Part shown: positions 9,408 through 18,811 of the stretch, one piece after another
Layout of the letters: every line of letters starts with the position of its first letter
Position numbering within the stretch: position 1 is the first letter of the stretch
DNA from: a virus
Strand: one strand, 5' to 3'
Length of the DNA stretch: 45,955 bases
Virus record (IMG/VR): IMGVR_UViG_3300031774_000038
Span: 1-45,955 of that record
The notes under the pieces: model-generated
Seen by the model: only the letters and a program-made list of their open reading frames with translations
What the model was told of the DNA's origin: nothing
The model's database searches: none
Position numbers and translations under genes: made by a program

Positions 9408-9420
9408 TAGTATAATTTAT

Positions 9421-9448
9421 GGAGGGGAGCAATCCCCTCCTATTTTTT
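9421..9448 (+). terminator. Rho-independent terminator after the capsid gene
   Basis: A perfect 7-bp stem GGAGGGG/CCCCTCC (9421-9427 and 9434-9440) encloses the loop AGCAAT and is followed by TA and six T residues. It is exceptionally GC-rich for this genome and begins 14 nt after the capsid stop codon. It would limit read-through into the tail genes and protect the capsid message 3' end. Confidence 0.9.
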
Positions 9449-9467
9449 AAAATTTAAATTAAATCAA

Positions 9468-10211
9468 ATGAAAAAAAAGAAAGAGATAAAAGACCGTGTG
9501 TATAAGTTGAGAAACGGTCATCAACCATTAAGTCACACGATTAATTCTAGAAACACAAGAAGAAAGCCATTATTATATTTTGATGGTGAACACAATAGAC
9601 CTTTACGTTATGCATCCAATCAAAAGAGTCCTTTTGAAGATGAGCAAGATAAAAACGTAATATTAGACCCAGTTATTTTTGAAGATGGAATGTTGTATGT
9701 TCCTAAAAACAATCCTGTATTACAGGAATTTTTACATTACCATCCAGACAATGGTTCTGTTTTTGAGGAAGTAGACAAAGAAGCAGATGCTCAAAAAGAA
9801 GTAGATTATTTAGAGATTGAGGCAAAAGCATTTAAACAAGCTGCTGAATTAACTTTAGATCAAATGGAAACTTTAGGTAGAGTATTCTTGGAACTTAGAG
9901 TAGGTAATTTGACTACTGCTGAATTAAAAAGAGACATTATACTATTTGCTAAAAACCATCCGGAAGACTTCTTAGATTCTCTTAATGACCCAATGTTGGA
10001 ACTACAAGATACTGTAGTTAAAGTATTTGACAAAGGATTATTAAGCTTAAGAAACAACGGTAAGGATGTTTATTATAATCTTAAGACTAAAAAGACCAAG
10101 CTTTTAACTATTCCTTTTGGAGATGATCACGTACAGACAGTGGCATCATTCTTCCAGAAAGACGAAGGCATTGACATATACAAAGCCTTCCAAGATATGT
10201 TAGAAAAATAG
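9468..10211 (+). CDS. Conserved phage virion protein of unknown role (247 aa)
   Basis: The start is ATG 9468, with AAATCAAAT at 9461-9469 running into it. The N-terminus is very basic (MKKKKEIKDRVYKL). This is followed by a beta-rich segment (GMLYVPKNNPVLQEFLHYHPDNGSVF, shown only in part here: YVPKNNPVLQEFL) and a helical acidic segment with VDYLEIEAKAFKQAAEL. Then comes TTAELKRDIILFAKNHPEDFL, of which the ELKRDI...A.NHP core resembles a family found next to capsid genes in large phages of Bacteroidota. I infer a head-completion, minor capsid or DNA-binding virion protein. No enzymatic motif is visible. Confidence 0.6.
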   Translation: MKKKKEIKDRVYKLRNGHQPLSHTINSRNTRRKPLLYFDGEHNRPLRYASNQKSPFEDEQDKNVILDPVIFEDGMLYVPKNNPVLQEFLHYHPDNGSVFEEVDKEADAQKEVDYLEIEAKAFKQAAELTLDQMETLGRVFLELRVGNLTTAELKRDIILFAKNHPEDFLDSLNDPMLELQDTVVKVFDKGLLSLRNNGKDVYYNLKTKKTKLLTIPFGDDHVQTVASFFQKDEGIDIYKAFQDMLEK

Positions 10212-10213
10212 GC

Positions 10214-10221
10214 TATCTTTG
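10214..10221 (+). promoter_or_regulatory. TAnnTTTG-type -7 element (TATCTTTG)
   Basis: TATCTTTG lies 31 nt before ATG 10253 and just after the previous stop codon. It matches TAnnTTTG exactly, but the -33 TTTG is not evident at the usual spacing. It may drive the two decoration-like genes that end at the terminator 11095-11126. Confidence 0.4.
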
Positions 10222-10252
10222 TAAGATTATTAACCACTTAATTTTTTAAACT

Positions 10253-10534
10253 ATGCAAAAGTTTTTAAGTATACCAGTTACAAACGAGCAAAAACAATTA
10301 GTCTCGTGTAACGACATTAAATTAATCGAACAATTCTCTACAACCGTAGTAAAAGTCACTTACGGAGGAGGAAAAGTAACAAGTATTACTCACGCAACAG
10401 CAGCTTCAGGAAACGAAGAAATGAGAGATGCTATTCAGGATGGTGTTGTTCAAGTATTGAAACAACAATGGACTGAAGTTATTTTAGAAATGGATTCTTT
10501 ACCACTAGCGGTAAGCGGAATCGCAATAGCTTAA
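10253..10534 (+). CDS. Small virion/decoration-protein candidate, paralogue A (93 aa)
   Basis: The protein begins MQKFLSIPV and continues with QLVSCNDIKLIEQ, TVVKVTYGGGK, EMRDAIQDGVVQ and SLPLAVSGIAIA. The next gene shows the same blocks in the same order, so the two are paralogues. Short, beta-rich, duplicated proteins beside a capsid gene are typical of decoration or head-completion proteins, but the family is not recognised. It lacks the ~80-residue insertion present in its neighbour. It lies 3 nt before that gene and shares its promoter candidate and terminator. Confidence 0.6.
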   Translation: MQKFLSIPVTNEQKQLVSCNDIKLIEQFSTTVVKVTYGGGKVTSITHATAASGNEEMRDAIQDGVVQVLKQQWTEVILEMDSLPLAVSGIAIA

Positions 10535-10537
10535 GAT

Positions 10538-11071
10538 ATGGAGAAGTTTTTAAACGTACCCGTATATAAGGAAGTTGTAAACGACACGTCTGTTACTGCG
10601 GTTGGTTCTGCAGATTTAACAGTTACTGGCAATGCATTTGCTAATGTGTCTGTTGGAGATATTGTTCACGTAGACGCAGCAGGTATTAATAAGTATTTTT
10701 TAGTTGCTAGCAAAATAGACAATAATAATGTTACTTTAACAGCTTTAGATGGTGGAACTACACCAGTAGCAGCTGATTTAGACTTTTTTATTCATTCATC
10801 AACTGTTAACAACGGTCAATTGGTTTCTGGATCAGGAGTTTTATTAGTAGAACAAGCTAGTACTAGCACTGTTAAAATAACTTATGACAAAGCAAGTTCT
10901 TTAGATACAATCACTTTAACACACACTCCTGTTGCTTCAGGAAGTGAAGCAGTTAGAGATTTGATTGAAGAAGGAATAGTTAAAGGTTATACTTCTAGCT
11001 GGACGGATGTTTCTCACGATGTATCTGTTTTACCTAACAAAGTAATAGGTATTTCTATAGCCGCTTCATAA
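10538..11071 (+). CDS. Small virion/decoration-protein candidate, paralogue B with inserted beta module (177 aa)
   Basis: The N-terminus MEKFLNVPV and the C-terminal part (QLVSGSGVLLVEQ, STVKITYDKA, AVRDLIEEGIVK, VLPNKVIGISIAAS) align with the preceding 93-aa protein. Between them, residues ~12-92 form an extra module (ANVSVGDIVHVDAAGINKYF, then NNVTLTALDGG, then LDFFIHS) that also appears in other virion proteins of this window. This is direct sequence evidence for insertion of a domain into a duplicated small virion protein. The likely role is capsid decoration, possibly surface-exposed, by inference. The gene ends 23 nt before a terminator hairpin. Confidence 0.6.
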   Translation: MEKFLNVPVYKEVVNDTSVTAVGSADLTVTGNAFANVSVGDIVHVDAAGINKYFLVASKIDNNNVTLTALDGGTTPVAADLDFFIHSSTVNNGQLVSGSGVLLVEQASTSTVKITYDKASSLDTITLTHTPVASGSEAVRDLIEEGIVKGYTSSWTDVSHDVSVLPNKVIGISIAAS

Positions 11072-11094
11072 TATATATATATTTAAATTACACA

Positions 11095-11126
11095 AGAGCT
11101 TCTATTACTAGAGGCTCTTTTTTTTT
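11095..11126 (+). terminator. Rho-independent terminator
   Basis: A stem of about 10 bp (AGAGCTTCTA pairing with TAGAGGCTCT, one G-T pair) with loop TTAC is followed by a run of nine T residues at 11118-11126. It separates the capsid-decoration genes from the connector and tail genes. Confidence 0.88.
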
Positions 11127-11129
11127 GCT

Positions 11130-11137
11130 TATCTTTG
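11130..11137 (+). promoter_or_regulatory. TAnnTTTG-type -7 element (TATCTTTG)
   Basis: The exact -7 match lies 3 nt after the terminator T-run and 16 nt before ATG 11154. Its position between a terminator and the first gene of the tail block makes it a good promoter candidate, though the -33 region is occupied by the terminator hairpin. Confidence 0.45.
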
Positions 11138-11153
11138 TATGAAAAGATTTTAG

Positions 11154-12083
11154 ATGATAAATTCTGTTAGAAATACTGTTCTTTCTATACTGAATAAAAA
11201 TAATTACGGATACATATCTCCAAGTGACTTTAACCTTTTCGCAAAACAAGCACAATTAGATATATTTGAAGATTATTTTTACCAGTATAATAATCAAATA
11301 AATAAAGAGAACAACAGACTTACTAGACTATCTGGAACCGGATATGCTGACATTACCAAAGGAATAGAAGAAGTAATAGATAGTTTTTCAGTTACGTCAT
11401 TCTTAACTAGAGTTAATGCCAATATTTATTCGCTTCCTACTGATTATTATTTAATTAATAAAATATTCTATTACTCTACTCAGTTAGCTTCAGGAACTAC
11501 TACAGGAACTACTGCAGGTAAATTAGATGATGTGGATGCTAACTTTTTAGGAGTAGTAAGCATAGGTGACATAGTAGTAAATACCACTGACTCCACATCT
11601 GCTTTTGTAACAGCAGTTGCTAACACATCACTTACTTTAAGTAGTGATATAATAGTAAGTGGAGAAAATTATGTAATTTATAATAATAATGATATTAGTG
11701 AAGTAGAGAGAGTTAATCAAGATAAAATATTTTATTTAACTAACTCTAATTTGACAGCTCCTACTAAACAATATCCAGCTTACGTTTTAGAAGGAAATAA
11801 TGTTACTGCTTATCCAACTACTATATCTGGAGTGTCTGATTTACAAACTCAATATGTTAGATACCCAAAAGACCCTAAATGGACTTTTACTTCTCTTAGT
11901 GGCGGTCAACCTCTTTTTGACCAATCTCAAGCAGATTATCAAGATTTTGAGCTACCACTGTCAGACGAAACGGATTTAGTAATAAGTATTTTAAAATATG
12001 CTGGTTTATCTATTAGAGAATCTGAAGTAGTTCAAGTAGCTGATGCACAGCAAAAAATGGAAATGGTACAAGAAAATAGTTAA
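11154..12083 (+). CDS. Head-tail connector / ring protein candidate (309 aa)
   Basis: The helical N-terminus (VRNTVLSILNKNNYGYISPSD, quoted in part: YGYISPSDFNLFAKQAQ) resembles adaptor or ring proteins of Bacteroidota podoviruses, the equivalent of T7 gp11 by gene order. A mid-protein module (~residues 113-182) has VSIGDIVVNTTD, FVTAVANTSLTL and GENYVIYNN, which is the beta module shared with neighbouring virion proteins. The C-terminal half is helical. Gene order portal, scaffold, capsid, this gene and nozzle supports a role in the neck. It overlaps the next gene by 1 nt (TAATG). Confidence 0.6.
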   Translation: MINSVRNTVLSILNKNNYGYISPSDFNLFAKQAQLDIFEDYFYQYNNQINKENNRLTRLSGTGYADITKGIEEVIDSFSVTSFLTRVNANIYSLPTDYYLINKIFYYSTQLASGTTTGTTAGKLDDVDANFLGVVSIGDIVVNTTDSTSAFVTAVANTSLTLSSDIIVSGENYVIYNNNDISEVERVNQDKIFYLTNSNLTAPTKQYPAYVLEGNNVTAYPTTISGVSDLQTQYVRYPKDPKWTFTSLSGGQPLFDQSQADYQDFELPLSDETDLVISILKYAGLSIRESEVVQVADAQQKMEMVQENS

Positions 12084-13006
12084 TGGCTTATATATCACAA
12101 TATCAATATTATGAAAACAATGGTAATGTTCCTGAGAATGCCAACTGGGGTTCTTACCAATATGTTTCTTTACAGGATATCGTAAATAACTATATGTTAA
12201 TGTACGTTGGTAACAACAAATTAATTAACAATGTAGATAGATATCAAATTTTATTTCACGCTAAAAGAGCGATACAAGAACTAAACTACGATGCTTTTAA
12301 AGAAATAAAAATATTACAGTTAGACGTAGGAGATAATCTAAGATATATATTACCGTCAGATTACATCAACTGGGTGAGAGTGTCTATATATCATAACGGT
12401 TATTTATTTCCTTTAACAGAAAATATTCAAACTAATTACGCAGAGGCTTATCTTCAAGATAATAATAATAAGATTTTATTTGATCAAGATGGTAATGTAT
12501 TAAAACCAGAAAACTCTACTATTGATTTAGAAAGAATTAATAATACTAAAAAAAGTATTTATTTAAATAAAAATAGCCCTTACGACAATATGGAGGGTTG
12601 GTGCATAGATGGATGCTGGTACTTTGATTATGCTGTAGGAAAAAGGTTTGGTTTAAATACTGAGACTGCTAACGCACTGCCTACATTTAAAATAGATAGT
12701 AAGGGTGGCGTTATTAATTTTAGTTCAGGAGCAGCTAATAGGTCTGTTATATTAGAATATGTTTCAGATGGTATGGAAAATGGTAATGACTCTTTAGTTA
12801 CTGTAAACAAAATGTTTGAAGAGTTTTTATACTCTTATATAAGTTATTCTATATTAAATACTAAACTAAACGAACCAGAATACATTATAAACCGATACAG
12901 AAAAAGCAAGTCAGCACTATTAAGAAATGCCAAAATAAGAATGAGTAACATTCACCCTGGAAGACTACTTATGAATTTAAGAGGCCAGGATAAGATTATA
13001 AAGTAA
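12083..13006 (+). CDS. Second ring / tail tubular protein candidate (307 aa)
   Basis: The protein has an aromatic-rich N-terminus (ISQYQYYENN) and a helical segment YQILFHAKRAIQELNYDAFKE. Then comes DNLRYILPSDYINWVRVSIY, a pattern of helix followed by beta sandwich like tail tubular or adaptor proteins. The C-terminus is basic and helical (YRKSKSALLRNAKIRMS). It lies between the first connector candidate and the nozzle. I infer a ring component of the portal-to-tail neck. No catalytic motif is seen. Confidence 0.6.
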   Translation: MAYISQYQYYENNGNVPENANWGSYQYVSLQDIVNNYMLMYVGNNKLINNVDRYQILFHAKRAIQELNYDAFKEIKILQLDVGDNLRYILPSDYINWVRVSIYHNGYLFPLTENIQTNYAEAYLQDNNNKILFDQDGNVLKPENSTIDLERINNTKKSIYLNKNSPYDNMEGWCIDGCWYFDYAVGKRFGLNTETANALPTFKIDSKGGVINFSSGAANRSVILEYVSDGMENGNDSLVTVNKMFEEFLYSYISYSILNTKLNEPEYIINRYRKSKSALLRNAKIRMSNIHPGRLLMNLRGQDKIIK

Positions 13007-13007
13007 T

Positions 13008-16000
13008 ATGCAATTAAATAGTTTATTCTTTAAAGGCGTAATGAATAAGTCTACTGACGAAAGGATACTACCTCCTGGAGAATATGTAGATGCATTAAAT
13101 GCTAGATTAGGTTCTACAGAAGATTCTGAGATTGGAACTTTAGAGAATACCAAAGGAAATACTTTATTAACCAATATCACTAATCAAGGAGTGGCATTAA
13201 GTGCTAATGCACTTTGTATTGGTTCTTATGCAGATGATTCTGATGAAACTATTTATTGGTTTATTACTGATCCTGGAGTAGTTGATTTAATTGTTTCATT
13301 CAATGTAAAAACTTCTGTTACAATATATCATATTATATCTACTACTATTCTTAATTTTAACCCTAGTTATTTAATAACAGGAGTTGAATTAATAGATAGA
13401 TTTTTAATATTTACAGATAATTTAAATCCACCTAGAAAAATAAATGTAGATAGGTCTTACGCATTTCCTGTTGGTGGTGTAGACCAAATAACAGCAGATG
13501 AGATTAAATTAATAGTAAAGCCACCTATAAATCCACCAACCTTTACTTTATCTAGTGCTGATAATGATGATCAAAGTTTTTTAACAGATAAGTTTATTTC
13601 TTTTGCATACAGGTTTAGGTATGAAGATGGAGAGTACTCTGCTTTATCTCCATTTAGTTCACCTGCATTTGAACCTGAAAATGATATTCCTGTAAAAGTA
13701 GATTTTAATACTATTAAAAATGAATCAATGGTTAATGCATATAACGCAGCCACTGTTTTTTTTAATACAGGCTCTTCTTTAGTAAAAGAAATAGAAGTTT
13801 GTTATAAAGAAAGTTCAAGTTTAGTAATTAAAGTAATAGATAGATATAGTAAATCAGATTTAGGATGGGCAGATAATACTACTCAATCTATATTTTTTAG
13901 AAACAAAGAAGTATTTAGTGTTCTTTCAGCAAATGAATCTTCAAGGCTTTATGATGCCATTCCATTAAAAGCTAAAGCTTTAACACAATCTGGAAACAGA
14001 TTAATGTTAGGTAATTATGTAGATGGGTATGATATGAAAGACAGTAGTGGGTTAGACGTTAAATTAGATTATGTAACTAGTTTAGTTAATATACCTGGTG
14101 AATTTAAAGGTCAATTATTATCTTCAGACTATCAAGTGCTTAATGCTAGTTCAAGTCCTAGCACAATAAGTGTGGATAAATCAAAAGCAGTTTATGATTT
14201 TGGTTTAACACAATTTAATCAAGGAGCTTTTGTTTCTTTTACAGCTACTTTTACAAGTTTATCGAGTGGTGCTAATATATATAATCAAACTGCAGCAACA
14301 TTAAATTTAACAAGGTCTTCTGATTTTTCATTTACAATTACTTCTACTATTCAATTGACAGATACTTATGCTGATGTGGCTTCATTTGTAGGTAGTGATG
14401 ATTTTAAAAATTTAATAGGAACAGGTTTAGGTTCTGCTACTTCTCCTCCTTTTAAAACTTTTGCAAGTGCTGCTACAGGGGTTACAGCAACAGACCAGTT
14501 TAATAGTAATTTATTAGATAATAGCGCAATTAATAGTGTGGGCGGAGCTAGTGTAACTGCTATTAATTCAGCCGTTCCAAATGCTGCTGCAGCTTCTTCT
14601 ACTATTGTTTCTCCATCTACTTACCCAACAGGGCAAACGGGATTTGTAGAGGCGTTTACAATGACCAGCCCAACACAAGTAAGTTTACAAACTTTAATGG
14701 CTGTTTATGAAGCAGGAGGCGTTAAGTCATTTGAGGGGTTTGAATTTGCTGACCCTGAAACTAATCCTAGTTTTTTTACTATTAGTTCAAATAGAGATAA
14801 AGAGAGTTTACACAGTAATAGAGATTATGATGTAGCTATAATTTATATGGATGATTATGCTAGGTCTAGCACTGCATTAGTTAGTTTAGATAGTAGTATT
14901 AATGTGCCTGCACAAAATTCTACATTAATTAATAAAGCACAGGTTAATATTCCTATTTCTCAAAAACCACCATCTTGGGCAAAATATTATAAGTTTGCTA
15001 TCAAGCCATCTAAATTAAATTATGATACTTTGTTTTTTATTAGAGCTGAGCCAGACAAAAATGACTCTACTGAATTTTTCTGTTTATTAGAGGGGGAGAC
15101 TGCTCAAAAAGTATCGGATGGAGAAGTATATACAGTAAAAAGAGATATTGATGGGCCTAAAAATTCTTATATAGAGGCTACTTGTTTAGAGAAAACCACT
15201 AATCCTAATATTGACACTGCCTCTGCCTCTTATCCAGGACCAGGTCCTTATGCTAAGTTTTCTCCTGGAAATGAATACAGAGTAAATGAACCTGGTTTAA
15301 TTAATGAAAAAAATGGTAAAAAACAAAAAAATGTTTTACTTCCATTTAGAGGTATTGATGCTGTTTGTGTGTTGTCTACTGGATCAACTAATCCATTTTC
15401 AAGTGCTACCATAAAAGAAGGAACTAATGTCACTATAAAAATAAGATGTGAAAGACCAGATAATAGACCTAGTAGCACTTCAAACAAGGAGAACAAAAAT
15501 AAATTCAGTAATCTAATAACCACAAGAAGAGCTGACAAACAGTATTCATCAGGAGCAACACTTCAAGATAATTTAAACCAAATGGTGCAGCAGCAGTTTA
15601 CAAATAATAATGGGTTTTTTGCAAACGATGAAATAGATTACGGTGGAAATGAAGGTGTAAAATTTAGATATAAATTAAATAATGCTATTACAGTTACTGA
15701 TGATGACGCCCCAATAGTGCCTTCTCAAAATGCTTCGAATTATGGAGAGCATATTGTTAGTTTTAACACTTTTGATGATGGTGGTTCTTCTGTTGCAGGA
15801 ATTGGAATTAAGTCAGGGTTTGAGACTAGGTTAAATTACATAACTAATGGAACTTCAAAAGTCTCTATACAAGTAAAAATAACTAACATACCTGATGGTC
15901 TTTTTGTATTAGAAACAGATGGAGAAGATGCTGCTGATGAAATATATTATGAAGGAAATCAAGTTTTTGAAATAACTAATGATTTACATACTGGCAGTGT

Positions 16001-18050
16001 TCAAAACCAAAATACTTGGACTTTTTATGATAATGCTCAAAATAATGCTTATAGAAGTTCTCAAAGTTTACCCGCATCTACTTATTATGGTGGAAACCTA
16101 GCTCTTACCAGTACTGGAGGAGCTGCTGATGACGCACCGTTTGAAGTGGGTGATACAGTAAACGTCCAACAAACTAATTTATCTCCAACTAATCCTCAGT
16201 ATAATGGTACTCATACTATATTAGAAAAACCAGATGCTAAAACCATTGTATTAAGTGTGGCTTTTGGTGCAGCAACTCCAGTTGAGGGAGGTACAGTTGA
16301 TGCAGACGCTATTATTGTTAGTAATTTCTTTAACTGTTATGCTTGGGGAAATGGTATGGAAAGTTGTAAAATACAAGATTCTTTTAAAGAGGATGCTGTA
16401 AACATTGGAGAAAGAACTTACACTTTAGCACTTTCTGAATTTAAACAAAAACGAAGAAATGCATCTATTACCTATAGTGGTGTATACAATGATGAGACCA
16501 AACTAAATAGACTTAATGAATTTAATTTAGGCATACTTAACTTCAAAGACTTAAATGAAGACTTTGGAAATATTGAACTTCTTAAAGCAAGACAAAATGA
16601 TTTATTAGTACTACAAGAAGATAAAGTATCTTATGTTTTGGTAAATAAAAACTTACTTACCACTGCTACTGGTCAATCTGATGTCACCTCTACACCAACA
16701 ATATTAGGTAAGCAAATCACTCGATTAGAAGAATATGGCATTAGTCACAATCCAGAAAGTTATGCTGAGTTTGGTTATGATAAATATTTTACGGATGCCA
16801 AGCGTGGTGCAGTGATTAAGTTAACCGGTAGCTCTTATTCTAATGAATCACTAGAAGTTATATCCCAAGCAGGAATGAGGTCTTATTTTAGAGATTTATT
16901 TATAGAAGATTTTAATACTCAAAAAATAGGAGGTTATGATCCATATATGAATGAGTATGTTTTAAGTAGTAACAACAAAACTTTACCCGTTGACACTCAA
17001 GTAGTGGCTTGTGGATCAGAACTAGAATTCAATAATCAAACATCAAGCTTTACTTATACAGTTAATTTAGGTAATGCAATGGGAACAACTGATATAGACT
17101 ATAATGTTACTTCAGGTAATATTGATATATCTGTTACTTACGATGGAAATACTGCTACGTCTGGAAGTGTTACTGGAATTGGTACTTTTCAGTTTAGTAA
17201 AGATAAACCAAATGTTGACACTGCTAGCATAACTGTTTCTATTATAGGAACATCTGCTAACTATTCTATTACTGCGCAGTGTCCAGATGCTAATGTAATT
17301 AATGTATATCAAATATGTATTAATAGTGAGTTTACTGGTTTAGCTCCTAGTATTCATAATCAATATGAATGGGTTTCAACTAGTTTAACACCAACTGTAT
17401 CTAGTCCACTTATCAACCAACCTGTGACTTTTACAAATGTTGCTACAGGAACAGGTAGTGGAACACAGAGAGTTGCTCAGTATCAGGTGTATACTTCTCA
17501 AGTAGCGGTAGGAACTACTCCAACACCTAATGCTATAGTAACTGTTAAGTCTGCTAAAACAGGCTCAGATACATTTGATTTTAATACTAATAATGGAAAT
17601 AGATTATTGCATTTATTAAGTAGTACTACTTATGTTAATACACAAACAGGTATTAATAATTTATTAACTGCAGCTGCAAGCAATAATTTAACTATATCCA
17701 ACACATCTACAGGAGTTTTTGAAGGTTCTTTTACTTATACTAATACTGGTACTACTCCAGTGTCTAACTTATATTTAATATATGACTACAGAACATCAAC
17801 TGCTGTTAGTTTATCTTTTGGGTCTACTGAAAGTATAGTTTGTAATGGTTTAGGAACTTTAGGAACTTATTATATAGATGCTGCTGTTCCATCTGAATCA
17901 ACCGCTATTTATAATGATGCTGCAATGACAGTGCCTGCAGCGGTTGGTTATTATTTATATGTTAATCCAAACCCAACAGTAGTTGATACGTATTGGTTAA
18001 GACAAGATGCAAATGGATTAATTGTTCAAGTAAGTTTTTGTTCAAGTTAA
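13008..18050 (+). CDS. Large tail nozzle / stabilization-like protein (1680 aa)
   Basis: The N-terminus LFFKGVMNKSTDERILPPG, followed by EYVDALNARLGS and GTLENTKGN, is the signature I associate with nozzle or packaged-DNA-stabilization proteins of Bacteroidota podoviruses, including the muzzle region of crAss-like phages. Functionally it parallels T7 gp12 and P22 gp10, which form a beta-propeller tube closing the tail. The repeated beta strands over residues 1-700 fit a propeller. At about residues 1025-1105 there is a beta module with PFEVGDTVNV, YNGTHTIL and KTIVLSVAFG, related to modules in other virion proteins here. The C-terminal ~300 residues are Thr/Ser/Asn-rich and may be surface-exposed. 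The gene abuts its neighbours (1 nt and 3 nt gaps). Confidence 0.7.
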   Translation: MQLNSLFFKGVMNKSTDERILPPGEYVDALNARLGSTEDSEIGTLENTKGNTLLTNITNQGVALSANALCIGSYADDSDETIYWFITDPGVVDLIVSFNVKTSVTIYHIISTTILNFNPSYLITGVELIDRFLIFTDNLNPPRKINVDRSYAFPVGGVDQITADEIKLIVKPPINPPTFTLSSADNDDQSFLTDKFISFAYRFRYEDGEYSALSPFSSPAFEPENDIPVKVDFNTIKNESMVNAYNAATVFFNTGSSLVKEIEVCYKESSSLVIKVIDRYSKSDLGWADNTTQSIFFRNKEVFSVLSANESSRLYDAIPLKAKALTQSGNRLMLGNYVDGYDMKDSSGLDVKLDYVTSLVNIPGEFKGQLLSSDYQVLNASSSPSTISVDKSKAVYDFGLTQFNQGAFVSFTATFTSLSSGANIYNQTAATLNLTRSSDFSFTITSTIQLTDTYADVASFVGSDDFKNLIGTGLGSATSPPFKTFASAATGVTATDQFNSNLLDNSAINSVGGASVTAINSAVPNAAAASSTIVSPSTYPTGQTGFVEAFTMTSPTQVSLQTLMAVYEAGGVKSFEGFEFADPETNPSFFTISSNRDKESLHSNRDYDVAIIYMDDYARSSTALVSLDSSINVPAQNSTLINKAQVNIPISQKPPSWAKYYKFAIKPSKLNYDTLFFIRAEPDKNDSTEFFCLLEGETAQKVSDGEVYTVKRDIDGPKNSYIEATCLEKTTNPNIDTASASYPGPGPYAKFSPGNEYRVNEPGLINEKNGKKQKNVLLPFRGIDAVCVLSTGSTNPFSSATIKEGTNVTIKIRCERPDNRPSSTSNKENKNKFSNLITTRRADKQYSSGATLQDNLNQMVQQQFTNNNGFFANDEIDYGGNEGVKFRYKLNNAITVTDDDAPIVPSQNASNYGEHIVSFNTFDDGGSSVAGIGIKSGFETRLNYITNGTSKVSIQVKITNIPDGLFVLETDGEDAADEIYYEGNQVFEITNDLHTGSVQNQNTWTFYDNAQNNAYRSSQSLPASTYYGGNLALTSTGGAADDAPFEVGDTVNVQQTNLSPTNPQYNGTHTILEKPDAKTIVLSVAFGAATPVEGGTVDADAIIVSNFFNCYAWGNGMESCKIQDSFKEDAVNIGERTYTLALSEFKQKRRNASITYSGVYNDETKLNRLNEFNLGILNFKDLNEDFGNIELLKARQNDLLVLQEDKVSYVLVNKNLLTTATGQSDVTSTPTILGKQITRLEEYGISHNPESYAEFGYDKYFTDAKRGAVIKLTGSSYSNESLEVISQAGMRSYFRDLFIEDFNTQKIGGYDPYMNEYVLSSNNKTLPVDTQVVACGSELEFNNQTSSFTYTVNLGNAMGTTDIDYNVTSGNIDISVTYDGNTATSGSVTGIGTFQFSKDKPNVDTASITVSIIGTSANYSITAQCPDANVINVYQICINSEFTGLAPSIHNQYEWVSTSLTPTVSSPLINQPVTFTNVATGTGSGTQRVAQYQVYTSQVAVGTTPTPNAIVTVKSAKTGSDTFDFNTNNGNRLLHLLSSTTYVNTQTGINNLLTAAASNNLTISNTSTGVFEGSFTYTNTGTTPVSNLYLIYDYRTSTAVSLSFGSTESIVCNGLGTLGTYYIDAAVPSESTAIYNDAAMTVPAAVGYYLYVNPNPTVVDTYWLRQDANGLIVQVSFCSS

Positions 18051-18053
18051 ATT

Positions 18054-18806
18054 ATGTCAGAAGTAACCTTATCATATAGCCCAGGAGTAAAAGGATGGCC
18101 TTCTTTTTATTCATTTATACCAGATTATATTCAAGGTATGAACAACTATTTATATACTTTTAAAAACGGTCAATTATACAGGCATAATACTAATAGTTTG
18201 AGAAATAATTTTTATGGTGTTCAGCATAATACTACTATTAAAAGCGTATTTAATAAAGGACCATTAGATACTAAATTATTTAAAACACTTACTTTAGAAT
18301 CAGACTCACCTTGGTCTGCTACTTTAGCTACTGACTTACCTCAAACAGGAAGTATTAGCTCTACCTTTTTTGAAAAGAAAGAAGGTAATTACTTTGCTTT
18401 TATTAGATTTTTAGAAACAGATATTAATTTATTAATGAGATATGCTAATGGTATAGCTAATGTAGGCACAGTTGATGCCACTACTCCATCTGCAACTACT
18501 CTTACTTTTGGTTCTTCTGTAGATATAGGTAGTATTATTAGTATAGGAGATATGGTGTATTATGGGTCTACTCCTAGTCTAGGTGGTCAAGTAACAGCAA
18601 TATCTGGTCAAGTTGTAACAATTGACACCACTGTAAGTGGAGGTAGTGCTCCTAGTAATAGTGACTTTATATTATATGTCAAAAACACAGTAGCAGAGTC
18701 ACACGGTGTATTAGGCCATTATTGTGAGTATGAGCTCACTAACACCTCTACATCAAAAGTAGAATTATTTTCAGTAAGTTCTGAAACAATGAAAAGTTTC
18801 CCTTAA
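18054..18806 (+). CDS. Nozzle-associated tail protein (250 aa)
   Basis: The motif YSPGVKGWPSFYSFIPDY followed by GMNNYLYTFKNGQLYRHNT is distinctive. I recall it from proteins encoded just after, or fused to, the nozzle protein in related marine and crAss-like phages. It reads like propeller blades. Residues ~137-218 carry an inserted module (SIISIGDMVYYGSTP, GGQVTAISGQVVTI, NSDFILYVKN) shared with other virion proteins in the window. It lies 3 nt after the 1680-aa gene, so I infer that it completes the same tail assembly. Confidence 0.65.
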   Translation: MSEVTLSYSPGVKGWPSFYSFIPDYIQGMNNYLYTFKNGQLYRHNTNSLRNNFYGVQHNTTIKSVFNKGPLDTKLFKTLTLESDSPWSATLATDLPQTGSISSTFFEKKEGNYFAFIRFLETDINLLMRYANGIANVGTVDATTPSATTLTFGSSVDIGSIISIGDMVYYGSTPSLGGQVTAISGQVVTIDTTVSGGSAPSNSDFILYVKNTVAESHGVLGHYCEYELTNTSTSKVELFSVSSETMKSFP

Positions 18807-18811
18807 ATTAG

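Noticed and set aside
14171-14179. Perfect DnaA-box sequence TGTGGATAA
   Set aside because: It is a single copy deep inside the 1680-aa coding sequence, with no cluster of boxes or AT-rich element next to it.
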